Shown here piece by piece: positions 1 to 11,401 of a stretch of DNA of 64,000 nucleotides. The translations under genes and the position numbers were made by a program. Within the stretch, counting starts at the first letter, position 1. The number at the start of each line of letters is the position of its first letter. Source of the DNA: Rhytidiadelphus loreus (Eukaryota; Streptophyta; Bryopsida; Hypnales; Hylocomiaceae); assembly GCA_947034895.1 (NCBI GenBank), contig OX344761.1, positions 29,152,863 through 29,216,862 of the forward strand, written 5' to 3'. The notes under the pieces are model-generated. The model had not been told where the DNA came from and did not search any database. It worked only from the letters and a program-made list of their open reading frames with translations.

Positions 1-927
1 AAGAGGATGAGCGGATGGTGCGAGGTCGAGAATCGGCAATGCGGGCTCAAGCTGATGCGACGTTGGAATTGGCAGCTGCTACACGAGAAAAATCTGGTAT
101 TTTGCTTGACCAATCTGTCATGATGCTTTTTTCTTTGTCTGAGGCAACCTTAGACAATGAAGAAGCTTGCGAATACCTTAGACTCTGAAGAAAAGAGGAA
201 ATGGACATTTTGAAAGGCCGATTGGAGGAGAAAAGAAAAAGAGATGCTTCGAATGCCGCTGCAATTGCCGCAGCAACCATGCAAGTGGGCATGGAGGGGG
301 GGGGTTGGAGAACACATAGAGATTGCGGACCAACAACATGCGACGGCTACAGGGGTGGTGAGTTCAAGCAGAGAAGGTGCTCCCACTGTAAGCCTTCCGA
401 CATGCTATTTACAAGGTGGAGCACTTCCACCCCCACCTATTGCAACTTCTGGCTTCCTTTTTCCACCATGGCAAAATTTGCAAGAGCAGGTGAGGCTTCA
501 ACCACAACAAGAAGCCAATTCAGAGGACCAACGCATGGCAAAGGAGGAGTTTCAATGTGCCAATACGGGATACTTGCACCCACAACATGGTGGCTCCAAC
601 ATTGACAACAATCACAATCCGGTCACACAGCAACATCAAGATCAATTCGGGGAAGAAGGGGGGCTCCACCGAACTAGACAAAGAGCAACACCAAGCCATG
701 TAGAACACCATTCTAATCCTTCACACTCACAACATGATCAGCCGTTGTTCCCGTACTCACAAAATGTAGTAGTCAGTTCTATGGATCCTAGAATGATGTA
801 CACACAAAATCCATCGTCAAGCAGGAATAGTCTAGATGCACTTGATAGTCCAGATGAGCTTCATGTCATGAGTGTAGACACACATTCACATGTACCATTC
901 AACTTGAACGATTCACAGTTCTATTGA
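1..927 (+). pseudogene. PIF/Harbinger-type accessory ORF (Myb/SANT-like protein, C-terminal part), broken
   Basis: The frame is open from position 3 at the window edge, so the N-terminus (where a Myb/SANT domain would lie) is missing. The visible part starts with a charged helical stretch including DNEEACEYLRL and KGRLEEKRKRD. This resembles the C-terminal helix of the Myb-like protein that PIF/Harbinger transposons encode beside their transposase. One in-frame TGA lies at 186-188. A nine-G run at 296-304 then shifts the frame, and the continuation to a stop at 925-927 is rich in Gln, Pro, His and Ser and probably disordered. In this transposon class the protein helps the transposase bind DNA. 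Orientation is convergent with the transposase at 6623-7927. The assignment rests on the helix pattern and context; no Myb domain is visible. Confidence 0.45.
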
Positions 928-1235
928 TCATTATATAAAAAATGAGACCTTTCAAGGTCTATGAAGCTTCAAAAAAACACATGTTCTACATACAAGGTCA
1001 CTCAAAAAGTCCCTCACATCTGTAATGAATGAAGAATACAACACCATAGGGCATAGGCAAATGGCCAATAGATAATTAAATTTACATTTTCAATAAACAG
1101 AATATTCAAAAAATCAATATAAATATATATGAGCTAAAAAAGTCACAAAACTCCCAAAATAAAAAAAGAAATCCTATCTCATATACTATACACAAATTAC
1201 CAAGACCTAAACAAAAAAAACACAATACTAGCGCT
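928..1235. other. AT-rich spacer, no gene
   Basis: Stretch between the accessory ORF and the first hairpin-bearing arm. I see only A-rich sequence and no coding signal. It is probably the 3' flank of the Harbinger accessory gene. Confidence 0.5.
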
Positions 1236-1264
1236 ATGAAGCATTTTCCTCAATTGTGACTAAT

Positions 1265-1313
1265 GTGACTAATGTGACTAATGCTCCTTCCGGGCATTAG
1301 TCACATTAGTCAC
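1265..1313. repeat. Perfect 20-bp hairpin, copy 1
   Basis: The stem arm GTGACTAATGTGACTAATGC pairs perfectly with its complement around the 9-nt loop TCCTTCCGG. The stem is itself built from tandem TGTGACTAA units, and this copy has one additional unit on its left side. Confidence 0.9.
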
Positions 1314-1613
1314 AATTACACAAATCCACCAAAATAACAACCTTTTGTATTCCAAAATTGTACAATACATTCCCAATAGGTGCAATAAACACCAAACTAA
1401 CATCCTAGCACATGGAAACCAAATTGTGGACTCCCATCTTTTTTTGTTTGGGGCTTGAAACCTAAAACAATCAAAAAATTTGACAAAAATCTAAAAGTGT
1501 CAAAACATCCCACAAATTGGCACATGGGTGTCTTAAGGAGGGTCAAAAGCATAGAAAAATTCTTTGAGAGATTTGCCCTCCCAATCAAAAGTTGTGGCCC
1601 ATTTTCTTCAAGT

Positions 1614-1662
1614 GTGACTAATGTGACTAATGCTCCTTCCGGGCATTAGTCACATTAGTCAC
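1614..1662. repeat. Perfect 20-bp hairpin, copy 2
   Basis: Stem and loop are identical to copy 1. It marks the start of the second unit in the left arm. Confidence 0.9.
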
Positions 1663-2185
1663 AATTACACAAATCCACCAAAATAACAACCTTTTGTATT
1701 CCAAAATCGTACAATACATTCCCAATAGGTGCAATAACACCAAACTAACATCCTAGCACATGGAAACCGAATTGTGGACTCCCATATTTTTTTGTTTGGG
1801 GCTTGAAACCTAAAACAATCAAAAAATTCTACAAAAATCTAAAAGTTTCAAAACATCCCACAAAATTGGCCTATGGGAGTCTTAGAGTCTAAAATTTGTA
1901 CTCAAATATTTAGAGATTTTTATTCTCTTGTGACAAGTCCCCGGCCTAATCAAGTTTGTTTGAAAGTAAAATATTTTTAGAATTAGAAGTATTACTTTTG
2001 TGCATTTATTTTACTTTTGTATCCTTTTTTTATTTTAATATCATTTTTTTACTTTTACAAGCTATATATATATAATCAATTTTGGATTTCTTTTTGTATG
2101 TCTTTTGTTTTAGTGTTTTGCAATCCAATTGTTGTAGAAAATATATTTTTTTCTCTCGTCTTTTTATTTTTTATTTTCATACACA

Positions 2186-3778
2186 ATGGCTTCTTCATCA
2201 AATCCTGAAAGGCAAGAAAACGAAGATGTGCACGGTCTTATACTTTATAAACAACGTGAATATGCAAGAGTGGAAGGGAGGAGACTTTCGGTAGATGAAA
2301 ATCTATATGAATTGTCATGTAATGACATTGGATCTGTTGGATGCACATATTTTCCACATCGGAAGCGACAACGCCATTCTTTAATGTATGTTATTCCTTG
2401 TGAATATACCATGAAGAACCAAACGTTTAGATAATTATTTAATGGTGAAGACGCCGAACTATCCAAAGGTGCAATAATTCATGATTGTCACAAAATATGT
2501 ATTAATTGCCTTGGTAGATTTAAAGATGAAGGGAGAAGGTGCAAAGTATGTCCAAATCATATGGACGTGGATTACCAAATATATTGTAAGCCCATGTTAT
2601 ATTTGTAGATTTGTCAAGGGTTTATAATTCAAACCCTAAGAGATTTTCATACATTTGTTGAAGGATGCAAAACTTATATTGCTTCAAAAAAGGATAATGC
2701 ATTACTCAGGTTAATCATACAATGTGAAGTGAAATTGGATTGCATATTATATAATTCAACTTGTATTCATTTATATCTACCAATGGGAATAACTATGCAT
2801 GTAACTTATTCAAACATAGGGAATGGAATTAACATTGCGACTAATATGACTCCATATTGGAACTTGAGTAAATACAATAATGAAGAGTACAAGTGGGAAG
2901 ACGTGTTTCAAGATGACAATTTAGTACCTACTACATCGACATCTCTTGTTTTATTTGATGGTGCCAAAGTTACCCTTGATACTAAATGTTTGGACTTGGA
3001 TCATATTATTTTGATATATGTTCCACATATGTTAAACAAAAGCATATATAACTCTACATCAAGATTAGCCAATGTTTATTATGAAGGGGCTCCTATTTAT
3101 GGACAAAAAAGCAAAAAGTAAAGTGAAAAATCACAACGTGGAAATTATAAAAATATTAGTCATGGTTATTCTTCAAATGCGGGGATTAATGCTACTGGCA
3201 ATGTTGTTCCATATCACTCAAAAACAATATCTCTTCATCAAGAAAAGGCATTCAAGGACATTGGAGATGAAATTGCAAGTAATATATGGAAAACTGCAAT
3301 GTCAACATTTGGTCAGAAGATTCAACATCACTTCCATTAACAAGCAATCACTACAAATCATATATATGTTAGTCTTGATGAAAGCCCAACACAAGTTTGC
3401 CAACTACATTTTAGTAAGAATTCTTTCATCAAGCCTCACCTTGATCTTTTAGATATGGAATCCTCTATAATTACATGGTTCACTTGTGGAGATCCCTTAA
3501 GAGGGCAATTTGCCCTTCACCAATACCTATACAAATTTCAAACTAGTAATGGACCTGGTTTGTTTATAAAAAGTGAAAAATATGTCAATGGCACCCTTCA
3601 TTTTGATACAAGAGATAATCCAATAGAAAATTATACATTAGGGCTCGCTTTTACAAATAAAAAGTGGTTGAAAACTAGAGTGGAGCATCAATTGACAGCT
3701 CAAACTACGAGACCTACTACAATTCCGTCTAAGAAGTATTGGTATACTATAGATCCAAAAGATAGTCATGAACAATAG
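2186..3778 (+). pseudogene. Decayed 531-codon frame with a CxxC-CxxC motif and a 2-oxoglutarate dioxygenase-like C-terminus
   Basis: One reading frame runs from the ATG at 2186 to the TAG at 3776-3778 with no frameshift. It is broken only by stops at 2432-2434, 2606-2608, 3119-3121 and 3338-3340. Codons 105-122 hold C-x2-C-x10-C-x2-C, a possible zinc-binding knuckle. Codons 417-423 read PHLDLLD. A hydrophobic strand region and GTLHFD follow, so H418, D420 and H472 could be the Fe(II) ligands of a double-stranded beta-helix oxygenase (HxD...H). The usual 2-oxoglutarate-binding Arg is not obvious; NYTLGLAFTNK occupies the expected strand. TET/JBP-like oxygenases are known passengers of some plant and fungal DNA transposons, which would fit this setting between inverted arms. 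The oxygenase call is an inference from pattern; the long shared frame is directly visible. Confidence 0.4.
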
Positions 3779-3859
3779 ACATTTTAATTTTGTTGTTGTA
3801 GTATATTATATATGGTACTTTAATAAAAATGGTCATATGTCTTGTCAAAAGTTGTATTT

Positions 3860-3861
<2 letters not shown>

Positions 3862-3934
<73 letters not shown>
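3862..3934. repeat. (TA)n microsatellite
   Basis: Uninterrupted TA dinucleotides for about 73 bases, just downstream of the decayed dioxygenase-like frame. Likely length-variable between individuals. Confidence 0.97.
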
Positions 3935-3937
<3 letters not shown>

Positions 3938-6007
3938 GATTTTATAATGAATTGCATGGTTCAAAATGTCATTTTTCATATACACTCTATACTTCCATGT
4001 TACCACTACCACCTATATTTTTAAATTAGTCTATTGACTTTGCAAAATTTGGTTTTCATGCTTCATGTCCCATGCTTTACATTCCAAACATAGGTCCTTT
4101 TCCATTTACTTTTCTCATCACACACACTACAAACAATAAATAATTATTAGAATATGGTCAATTAATCCATTAGAAGTCTATAATGGTAAAAAACAAAGAA
4201 GAAGCAAGGGATCCCAAAAAATCATCAAAATATCTTTCTTCACCTTCCACAACTATAAAAATTTATTTTCAAACCTACTAATCCTACTCCTTAACCCCTC
4301 GAGGTCCAAGAAGACACAATGTGTTATTTTCAAATTTCCAATGGCAAATTCTCGGTAAGGTGAAACAAATCTCAATATTTTGTAAATTTGAATCTTGGGT
4401 GGTTGCAAGAAAGACCGAACGATTTTGGTAGCGTTTTGCATAGTACTCATGATTTTTTCAAGAGTACTTTAAAATTAGAAAAACAATTTTAAGAAAATAT
4501 AAAAAATATGTCTAATGTATACACCTTTAAGAAGAAGGTACCCTAAGAAGGAAAAGTATAGGAAAATTTTCTAAGTAGGAGAACTAGAAAAGTGCAAAAT
4601 CTCAAGAAAATAGGTAGTTTGACATTTTAATTTTAAAAAAATTGGAAAAGCAATTTTTAAAGAAACTAAAATATGGCCATTTGGGAGACCTTTATGATGA
4701 AGATATTTCACCAAAAGAATGATCTCAAAACCATCATCAATTTTTAGAAGTGCACGTGCAAGGGAGCCCTATCAGCATGTATGTGGAGGACATAAAATAA
4801 TGTTTTTTAAGGTTTCCTATGGTAGGCACATGCATGCCTAGTGTAGGATTAGACCATAGAAATTTCAAGTCTACATCATTATTTTTGGATACTCCACAGT
4901 ACTAAAAAACCCTAAACCTCAAAGTGTGACAAATTAGCTAAATTGAAATTTAGTTATAAAAAGTTTTTTTTAAATTTCTGAAAAATAAGGGATCTGAATA
5001 ATATCAAGTTATCCATCTCCAATAAAAATTTCAAGTTCATTAGTTTCATACTTCAAAAGTTATAGCTGATGACAACTTCGTCACTTGAATTGTGACATGA
5101 AATAGGACCGGTCTTTCTTGCAATCACCATCTTCAAGAGTTACAAGTTACTATATTTGTAGCATTTTCCAATTTTCAAAATTTGAATGTGAGAAGTATTT
5201 AATTTATTTAGGAAATGTAGTCAAAAAAAAAAGGGGAGCAAATATAATGCTTTTCCAATAAAGGAAGTAGTAGAGTATTCCCAAAATATTTTCTTGGACA
5301 TCTCTAGTCTTCTTTCTATACAAAAAAAACAAGATTGGGAGAATTTTTTCAAATTTTTATTATTAGCATTTAAAACAAATAAAAGGTTCCATCTATGTAG
5401 TTAAAAACATAAAATAGTTAAAATGATTATAAACCTTTTGATAATGTTCCAAACAATATGATTATACTATTAATTGCTAAAGATATAAAAATTGAAATAT
5501 AAATAAACTTTTTAGAATTGTGTAGGATCCAATTTGGTCAATTTGGGCTTTCTCCTTTTCTTTGAAAATGTATACAAATGTGAGCCCATTTTTTATTTCT
5601 CAAAATTTTGAATAAAAGAATATCATATTTGTCTTACAGTTTATAACAACTTTCCTTGGGAAAAAAAACAAACATTCTTCTCTGTGTAAACAATTTATTC
5701 CTTCACAAGACAACATTTCTTGCCTATAAAATTAATCATCTAAAATTAAAATTATCTAGAAATCCAAAAGTCAAAATTTAAAACAATTAATTCTATGCAA
5801 ACTAGACAACTAAAGACTAGAATTACAAACAATTAAAGAGACTTTTTCTCCAAATAAATATCAAAGTAGTACAAATCATTAAAAAACCTCATTGTCAAAA
5901 AGTTGTTGGACATTGAGGGGTCAACTCCAAAAAAAAAATAAGACAATAAAAACACACAAACAATAATAATAAAAAAAATTTAGACAAGGACTTCTTAGTA
6001 AATTTGT
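3935..6007. other. AT-rich stretch without recognisable genes
   Basis: Two kilobases inside the inverted arms. Only short chance ORFs are present on either strand. I recognise no protein motif, RNA gene or tandem repeat here. Confidence 0.6.
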
Positions 6008-6013
6008 CTAATT

Positions 6014-6062
6014 GTGACTAATGTGACTAATGCCCGGAAGGAGCATTAGTCACATTAGTCAC
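6014..6062. repeat. Perfect 20-bp hairpin, copy 3
   Basis: Reverse complement of copies 1 and 2, with the loop reading CCGGAAGGA on the plus strand. Confidence 0.9.
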
Positions 6063-6362
6063 ACTTGAAGAAAATGGGCCACAACTTTTGATTGGGAGGG
6101 CAAATCTCTCAAAGAATTTTTCTATGCTTTTGACCCTCCTTAAGACACCCATGTGCCAATTTGTGGGATGTTTTGACACTTTTAGATTTTTGTAGAATTT
6201 TTTGATTGTTTTAAGTTTCAAGCCCCAAACAAAAAAAGATGGGAGTCCACAATTCGGTTTCCATGTGCTAGGATGCTAGTTTGGTGTTTATTGCACCTAT
6301 TGGGAATGTATTGTACGATTTTGGAATACAAAAGGTTGTTATTTTGGTGGATTTGTGTAATT

Positions 6363-6411
6363 GTGACTAATGTGACTAATGCCCGGAAGGAGCATTAGTC
6401 ACATTAGTCAC
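6363..6411. repeat. Perfect 20-bp hairpin, copy 4
   Basis: Identical to copy 3 and about 350 bp further out, matching the unit length of the left arm. Confidence 0.9.
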
Positions 6412-6622
6412 ACTTGAGGAAAATGGGCCACAACTTTTGATTGGGTGGGCAAATCTCTCTAAGAATTTTTCTATACTTTCCACACTCCTTAAGACACCCA
6501 TTTGCCAGTTTGTGGGATGTTTGGAGTCCAATACTGTTACACACACTTTTTAGTTGATGTGGATTTTCATCACATGAAACAATGATGGCTATGGCCTTCA
6601 GTGCTAGACTTTTTTTAAGATG

Positions 6623-7927
6623 TCAACATTGTGTAGATCCTTTTGCATTCCATAAGTGTGCAATGAGATCATTCCTCAAAGCATAATGAACATTTTGATT
6701 CTCTATCTCTAGTGTCCCTTGTATCAATTGCGTGTATGTTAGAACTCTACGCTGTGGAACAGGGTTGAAGTTTTCGAACAAATCCTCCAAATCTTCGACC
6801 TCCAGCTCGTCTTCGATAACCATGTTGTGCATTATAACACACGCCATGAGTATGTCTTGAATGGTTTCTATCTCCCAATGTCTAGATGGATTTCTAACTA
6901 TTGCCCATCGGGCCTGTAGAACACCGAAGCAGTGTTCAACATCTTTTCGGGCTGCTTCTTGAGCTCCTGCAAAATACGATTTCCTTTCATCTTGTGGTTC
7001 TTGAATGATCTGGACAAAACAAGACCATGCCGGGTAGATGTCGTCAACTAGAAGGTAGTATCGAGGGTACTCATGGCCGTTTACAATGAATTTGACACCA
7101 TGTGATTCACCTCGAAGCATGTTTGCCACAAATGGCCCACGGTCAAGAACATTGATGTCATTATTTCCACCTGGAAGCCCAAAAAAGGCGTGCCAAATCC
7201 ATAAAGACTGATCGGCAATGGCCTCAAGCACAATCGATCTTTTCTTATCCTTGTCTTGATATTGCCCTTGCCAAGCAACCGGGCAATTTTTCCATTGCCA
7301 ATGCATACAGTCAATGGAAGCAAACATGCCCAGGAATCCCCTGTTAGCATTGATTTGCATTTGGCATTCAAGGTCTCTTTTTGTTGGTTTTCTTAAGTAT
7401 TGAGACTCAAAAACAACCCTCACTGCTTTCACAAACCTTTTCATACTCTCCATGGCCGTAGACTCTCCAATTCTACAATATTCATCTGTTGCATCAGCCG
7501 CAACTCCATATGCCAACATGCAAAGTGCAGTTGTGCACTTTTGAATAGACAACAAACCAAGCAACCCTGAGGCATCTCTTTTTTGCACAAAAAAAGTATC
7601 ATGCTCACACACTTCATTCATGATTCTCAAAAATAATTCACGTCTCATTCTAAAACGACGTCGAAATAACTTATCAGAGTAGACCGGCTCTTCTGCAAAA
7701 TAATCTCGAACAATTCGATCATGCGATTATGCCCGATTGCGCACTACATTGGCCGATCGGCCCTCCCTTGAACCTCCATGCTTCCCCCTCACAACTTCTA
7801 CATCCACCTCAAGATTTTGTTGCAATTGCTCTACAATAAGGCGATTGATTGCATCCTCTTGTTCATCATCCTCGTGAGCAGCTTTCAATTGCGCTTCCAT
7901 CATTTGTCTCCACCGATTCAGGTCCAT
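6623..7927 (-). pseudogene. PIF/Harbinger DDE transposase (HARBI1-like), one nonsense codon
   Basis: A 434-codon frame from the ATG at 7927 to a stop at 6623, broken only by TAA at 7727-7729. The N-terminal part (MDLNRWRQMMEAQLK) is followed, after the stop, by DYFAEEPVYSDKLFRRRFRM, the typical start of the nuclease region. The DDE catalytic triad is visible: Asp in SIDCMHW, Asp in LLVDDIYPAWSCF and Glu in ARKDVEHCFGVLQARWAIV. LPGGNNDINVLDRGPF is another family hallmark. Harbinger nucleases cut and paste the element into 3-bp TTA/TAA sites. The upstream flank (7928-8237) is GC-richer and ends in a candidate terminal repeat. The intact triad and single stop suggest recent loss of function, or a stop polymorphism. 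Full-length ATG-to-stop size fits the family. Confidence 0.92.
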
Positions 7928-8213
7928 GGCGCCTCACAGCTAGCGGCAATCAAAAAATAGGGTTTCGGAGGACACCGCATGTGAAAGAAGGCTCTATGAG
8001 AAGCTCCCTGTCCTTGGAGCAACCTCTCAAAGTTGCGGCTTTCCACGGCAGCCACGGTGGCCTTGGGTCAACCTTGCGGCTCTGACTCTCGTGTCAGTTG
8101 TTGCTGAAGACGTCGTTTGCCGGGCTTCTTACTCTCTGCCGCAGGAGAGTTTCTAGCCCCTTCCACTTCAAAATTGCTTGACCCCGCCACTCTCCCCTGG
8201 GAAACCCATCTAG

Positions 8214-8240
8214 CGAGGAGGGCTGCAGGAGATGCTCTTA
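8214..8240 (-). mobile_element. Candidate right terminus of the Harbinger element with TTA target duplication
   Basis: Read on the minus strand, TTA/TAA at 8238-8240 is followed by GAGCATCTCCTGCAGCCCTC. GAGCATCTCC-type ends are common in plant PIF/Harbinger elements. The partner terminus would lie left of position 1, so the inverted repeat cannot be confirmed here. Confidence 0.4.
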
Positions 8241-11200
8241 CAAAGCTTCTCCATAGTGTCTGATGCTCGTTACAAAGCTGCTCACACTAGTAGTGTAGTG
8301 AATTTCGGGGAGGTTAAGAGTTGTAAAAAGATTTTGCAATAATTTTTTCCAAAAGTACAAGTACAATTGGCATCTAACCCAACTCGTTTCATATTTTTTG
8401 AAACTTTGCTTTTGATGTTGTTTTGTATGAGGCTTACGATATTTATGCAAAATAGAGAGAGCTAAATTTCTTAAATGACCATTTCATACTTGGTTGCCTT
8501 CCCTTTTGGATAGATAAACTCTATGAAACTATTTTTATTTTTATTTTTGTAGAAAGTCAAATGGAATTGACGTCTAATCCAAGTCGTTTCATATTTTTGG
8601 GACTTTTATGGAATTAGTTACAAATTGTGGAAGTTGAAAGGTACTGATCACTTCACATCAATTTGCAATGGACACCTTTGCCAGCAAACTTCGATAGAGA
8701 TATTATAATTGTTCATTTTTAAAATATGATTAATCTCCAAATGACTTCAACTGCTTATATGTCAACAATACTCAAACAATACAATAGGCTATGCAACCAC
8801 TCGGATATTTTAAACTTGAAGTATTTATGAAAGTTGAATATTGGATCTTATCTACACGGTTAGATATAAAATCCCTATCATCGATATTTTCCTATAGATT
8901 TTGAAACTTATTATTCAAAATTACTTCATAATTTAACCTCTAAAGGCCCAAGGTTGTTTTCTTGTCAAAATCCATTCAAAATCGCCATCTCTACTATTTT
9001 CATCTAAGAAAATAGAAAAAACATTTCTTTTCTATTTACATATAGGACCTTGTACTTGAATTGTCTTAGATCATGTGGTCAAAATTTCAGCACATTTAAC
9101 CATATAAATTGAAAGATCTTAGCATTCAAAGTTGGAAACATAGTTTTTTGGAACACTATTTTTTCAATTATAGTTGACTTTGCCGACCATTTGAAAAAAC
9201 AAAAGTTTACATTGTATACTTTGAATTCAATTTTTTTTAATGTTAAAGACATTAGTTGAGAGTCTAGGATTTATTTATTTATTTTAAAAACACTTCATTT
9301 TCATTCTTTAACCCTCAAAGGACATTGCAAGCCAAATGGGCATTTTGAATTTTCACATAGTTTTTTTATTTTAAATCATTTTAAGCTTGACTAAGAAAAT
9401 GTAGCTTCAATACTCTACTTTTCACTCCATTTTAATTTTTTCCAATTTCAGTAAAATTGTAATTTTTGTGACACTTTGAAGAGAGCATCTTGAAAGCTCA
9501 AAATACACCAGTTTTTGAACTTTTTCTATCATATTTCTCTTGATGATTATCAATATTATTTTAATTTTTCTTGAAAATTTCATACTATTTTAAGAATTTT
9601 TGTAATTACTATGATTTTTTTAAAGATTTAAAAAAAAAAAAAATTATAAAATTCAATTTGATGTTTTTAATTATGAAAAAATGAGGTTCAATTTTAGGCA
9701 TATATTACTACATGTGAAAAACATCAAAATATCAAAATGGATGTTTTAATGTAGAAATCTAATGAAGTTTGACCAAGCAAGGACATGAAATGTCCTTGAA
9801 GGGTTAAAAAATTGTTTAATTGAAGTAGGTCCAAGATTGAAAGAAAAACTAAATTGTTCATAGCTCTTAGATGGGATTGAAACAAAATAATTCCAAAGGT
9901 GAAATGGTCCTAGCAAGCAAACTTAACCTTTTCAAACAATTTGTTTTAATTACTTGAAAAAATTGCATTAAAAAATGAATTTTGTAAAATTATATTTTCA
10001 AAAAAAAACTCAGATTGCCCAAAAAACAAGATTGTTCATAACTTTCACATCACTAATCCTAATGGAATGAATCAAAGCTTCACATGTAGATAAAATATGA
10101 TCTATAAGAAACAATAATTCAAAATCATAATTCCAAGTTTTGTAGATTTAATTTTCTACAAGCCAAGTGAAAATTTGGTCTTCTAGTGTTATAACTTTTG
10201 CTCCCGTGTTCCAATTGAAATAAAAATTATATTCCCACAAAGCTAATGGACTTTTCTATCTTATGAGAAAGTTTTTTAAAAAAATAGTAAGAATTGAAAC
10301 ATAGGATCCTACTCAAATTGCAAATTGTCCCCTAAGGGGACAATGCCTTCTATGGATTAATGAAAAATAAGATAGTGGCAATTTGTGCATGAATTTTTTG
10401 GAGATTTATTTAAATTAAGGATTCTAAGTATAGGAATATTTAGAAATTTCATGGTTGGGGAATTATGTGCCTTAACTTTTTGAAGAGCACATCCACACTA
10501 AGACTTTCCAAGTTTGTTAAGGAAAGAAACAAAATTATTATAGTTGATACTAAATGACTAAATCACTAGTTTCAAAAACTACATTAGACTATTCTACATG
10601 TTCTAGTTCTCTTACTATATTTCTTATATTACACTGCTAGTACACTATACATTCTAATTTAAAACAATTGCGCTTTTGATAGTAACATCTACTTCTTTAG
10701 GACTTCTTTATTTAAATTAAATTAATTTTTTTTACTTTAATAGATACAATATAAATATAGATATGCAATAAGGATACAAATGAAAGTTGTATACATTCTT
10801 CCTAGCGCAATCTCTGTCAAAATATATACATGTACACTTTTCTATCTACACAGTGCATGTGACTAAACTTATCAATATTTATTGCTTGGAAATAAGAGGT
10901 GAAATCAAAACTTTGATACAATACAATACAAGTCTTATATGATTTTAATCAAAATGTTTTTGTGCCTCTTTGCGTCATCGTTGTCGTCGTTGTTCTTTTT
11001 TAATGCATAAAAAATGAACAAATCTCTTTTCTTGATTGAAATCTTTTTTGTTTGAATTATTATTTAGCAATCACTTGATGAGACATAAAAATAATTTTAG
11101 GTGCCACCTAAACGATGATATACAAGATATTATATTATTTAAAAAAAATACTAATATGCGCTTTAGTTTTGGATGCTAAGTCTCAAATAATCACAGCACA

Positions 11201-11400
11201 TCAATGTGGTTCATATAAAAATCTCGAAGAACTCATCAAATTTCATATTCATTATGATGAGCATACTAATTGCTCAAAATTTTGTTAATAGACTTCAATT
11301 ATTTTGAAACTAATTTCTTAATAGTTTAATTGCATTTAAAAAAAATATAGACCATCGATTATTCCACATCTAACTTTATTTTGTCATGCAAATCTTAAAA
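8241..11400. other. Gene-free AT-rich region with old repeat fragments
   Basis: Short chance ORFs only. TAACC(T/C)CTAAAGG-like repeat ends occur near 8934 and 9308 (plus) and 9806 (minus); the last two face each other like termini of a 0.5-kb element. A diverged minus-strand copy of the dispersed repeat listed at 19251 is recognisable at about 10030-10340. Confidence 0.5.
10030..10340 (-). repeat. Diverged copy of dispersed repeat family 1
   Basis: CATAACTTTCAC followed by AATGGAATGAATCAAAGC matches the distal part of the copy at 63450-63805 (CATAACTTTCATC, AATGGAATGATTCAAAGC). The match fades toward the other end. Confidence 0.45.
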
Positions 11401-11401
11401 T

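Larger units (their letters stand above)
1236..1890 (+). repeat. Left arm of large inverted repeat: about 350-bp unit with hairpins, roughly two copies
   Basis: Two head-to-tail units, each beginning with a 49-nt hairpin and followed by about 300 bp of unique-looking sequence. The first unit runs from about 1265 and the second from 1614; the second is truncated near 1890. The same units occur in reverse orientation at 6008-6545 with only scattered differences. A 64-codon ORF at 1455-1649 is simply part of the repeat. Confidence 0.85.
6008..6545 (-). repeat. Right arm of large inverted repeat
   Basis: Reverse-oriented copy of the units at 1236-1890, with hairpins at 6014-6062 and 6363-6411, a full inter-hairpin segment between them, and a partial unit outside. 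It carries a near-identical 64-codon ORF (6027-6221, minus) that is part of the repeat rather than a gene. The two arms together would let the 4.1 kb between them form a large stem-loop. Confidence 0.85.

Noticed and set aside
1455..1649. 64-codon ORF repeated almost identically at 6027-6221 (minus)
   Set aside because: Conserved only because it lies in the inverted repeat and runs through the hairpin; no codon-level constraint or start context supports a protein.
1265..1662. Spaced identical hairpins considered as a CRISPR-like array
   Set aside because: Only two units per side with about 300-bp spacers that are themselves repeats; eukaryotic context.
2729..3121. Idea that this frame is a viral surface or capsid protein
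   Set aside because: It is in phase with the whole 2186-3778 frame, whose C-terminus fits an oxygenase better, and no viral hallmark gene is nearby.
3842..4024. ORF with an Ile/Tyr repeat
   Set aside because: Pure translation of the (TA)n microsatellite.
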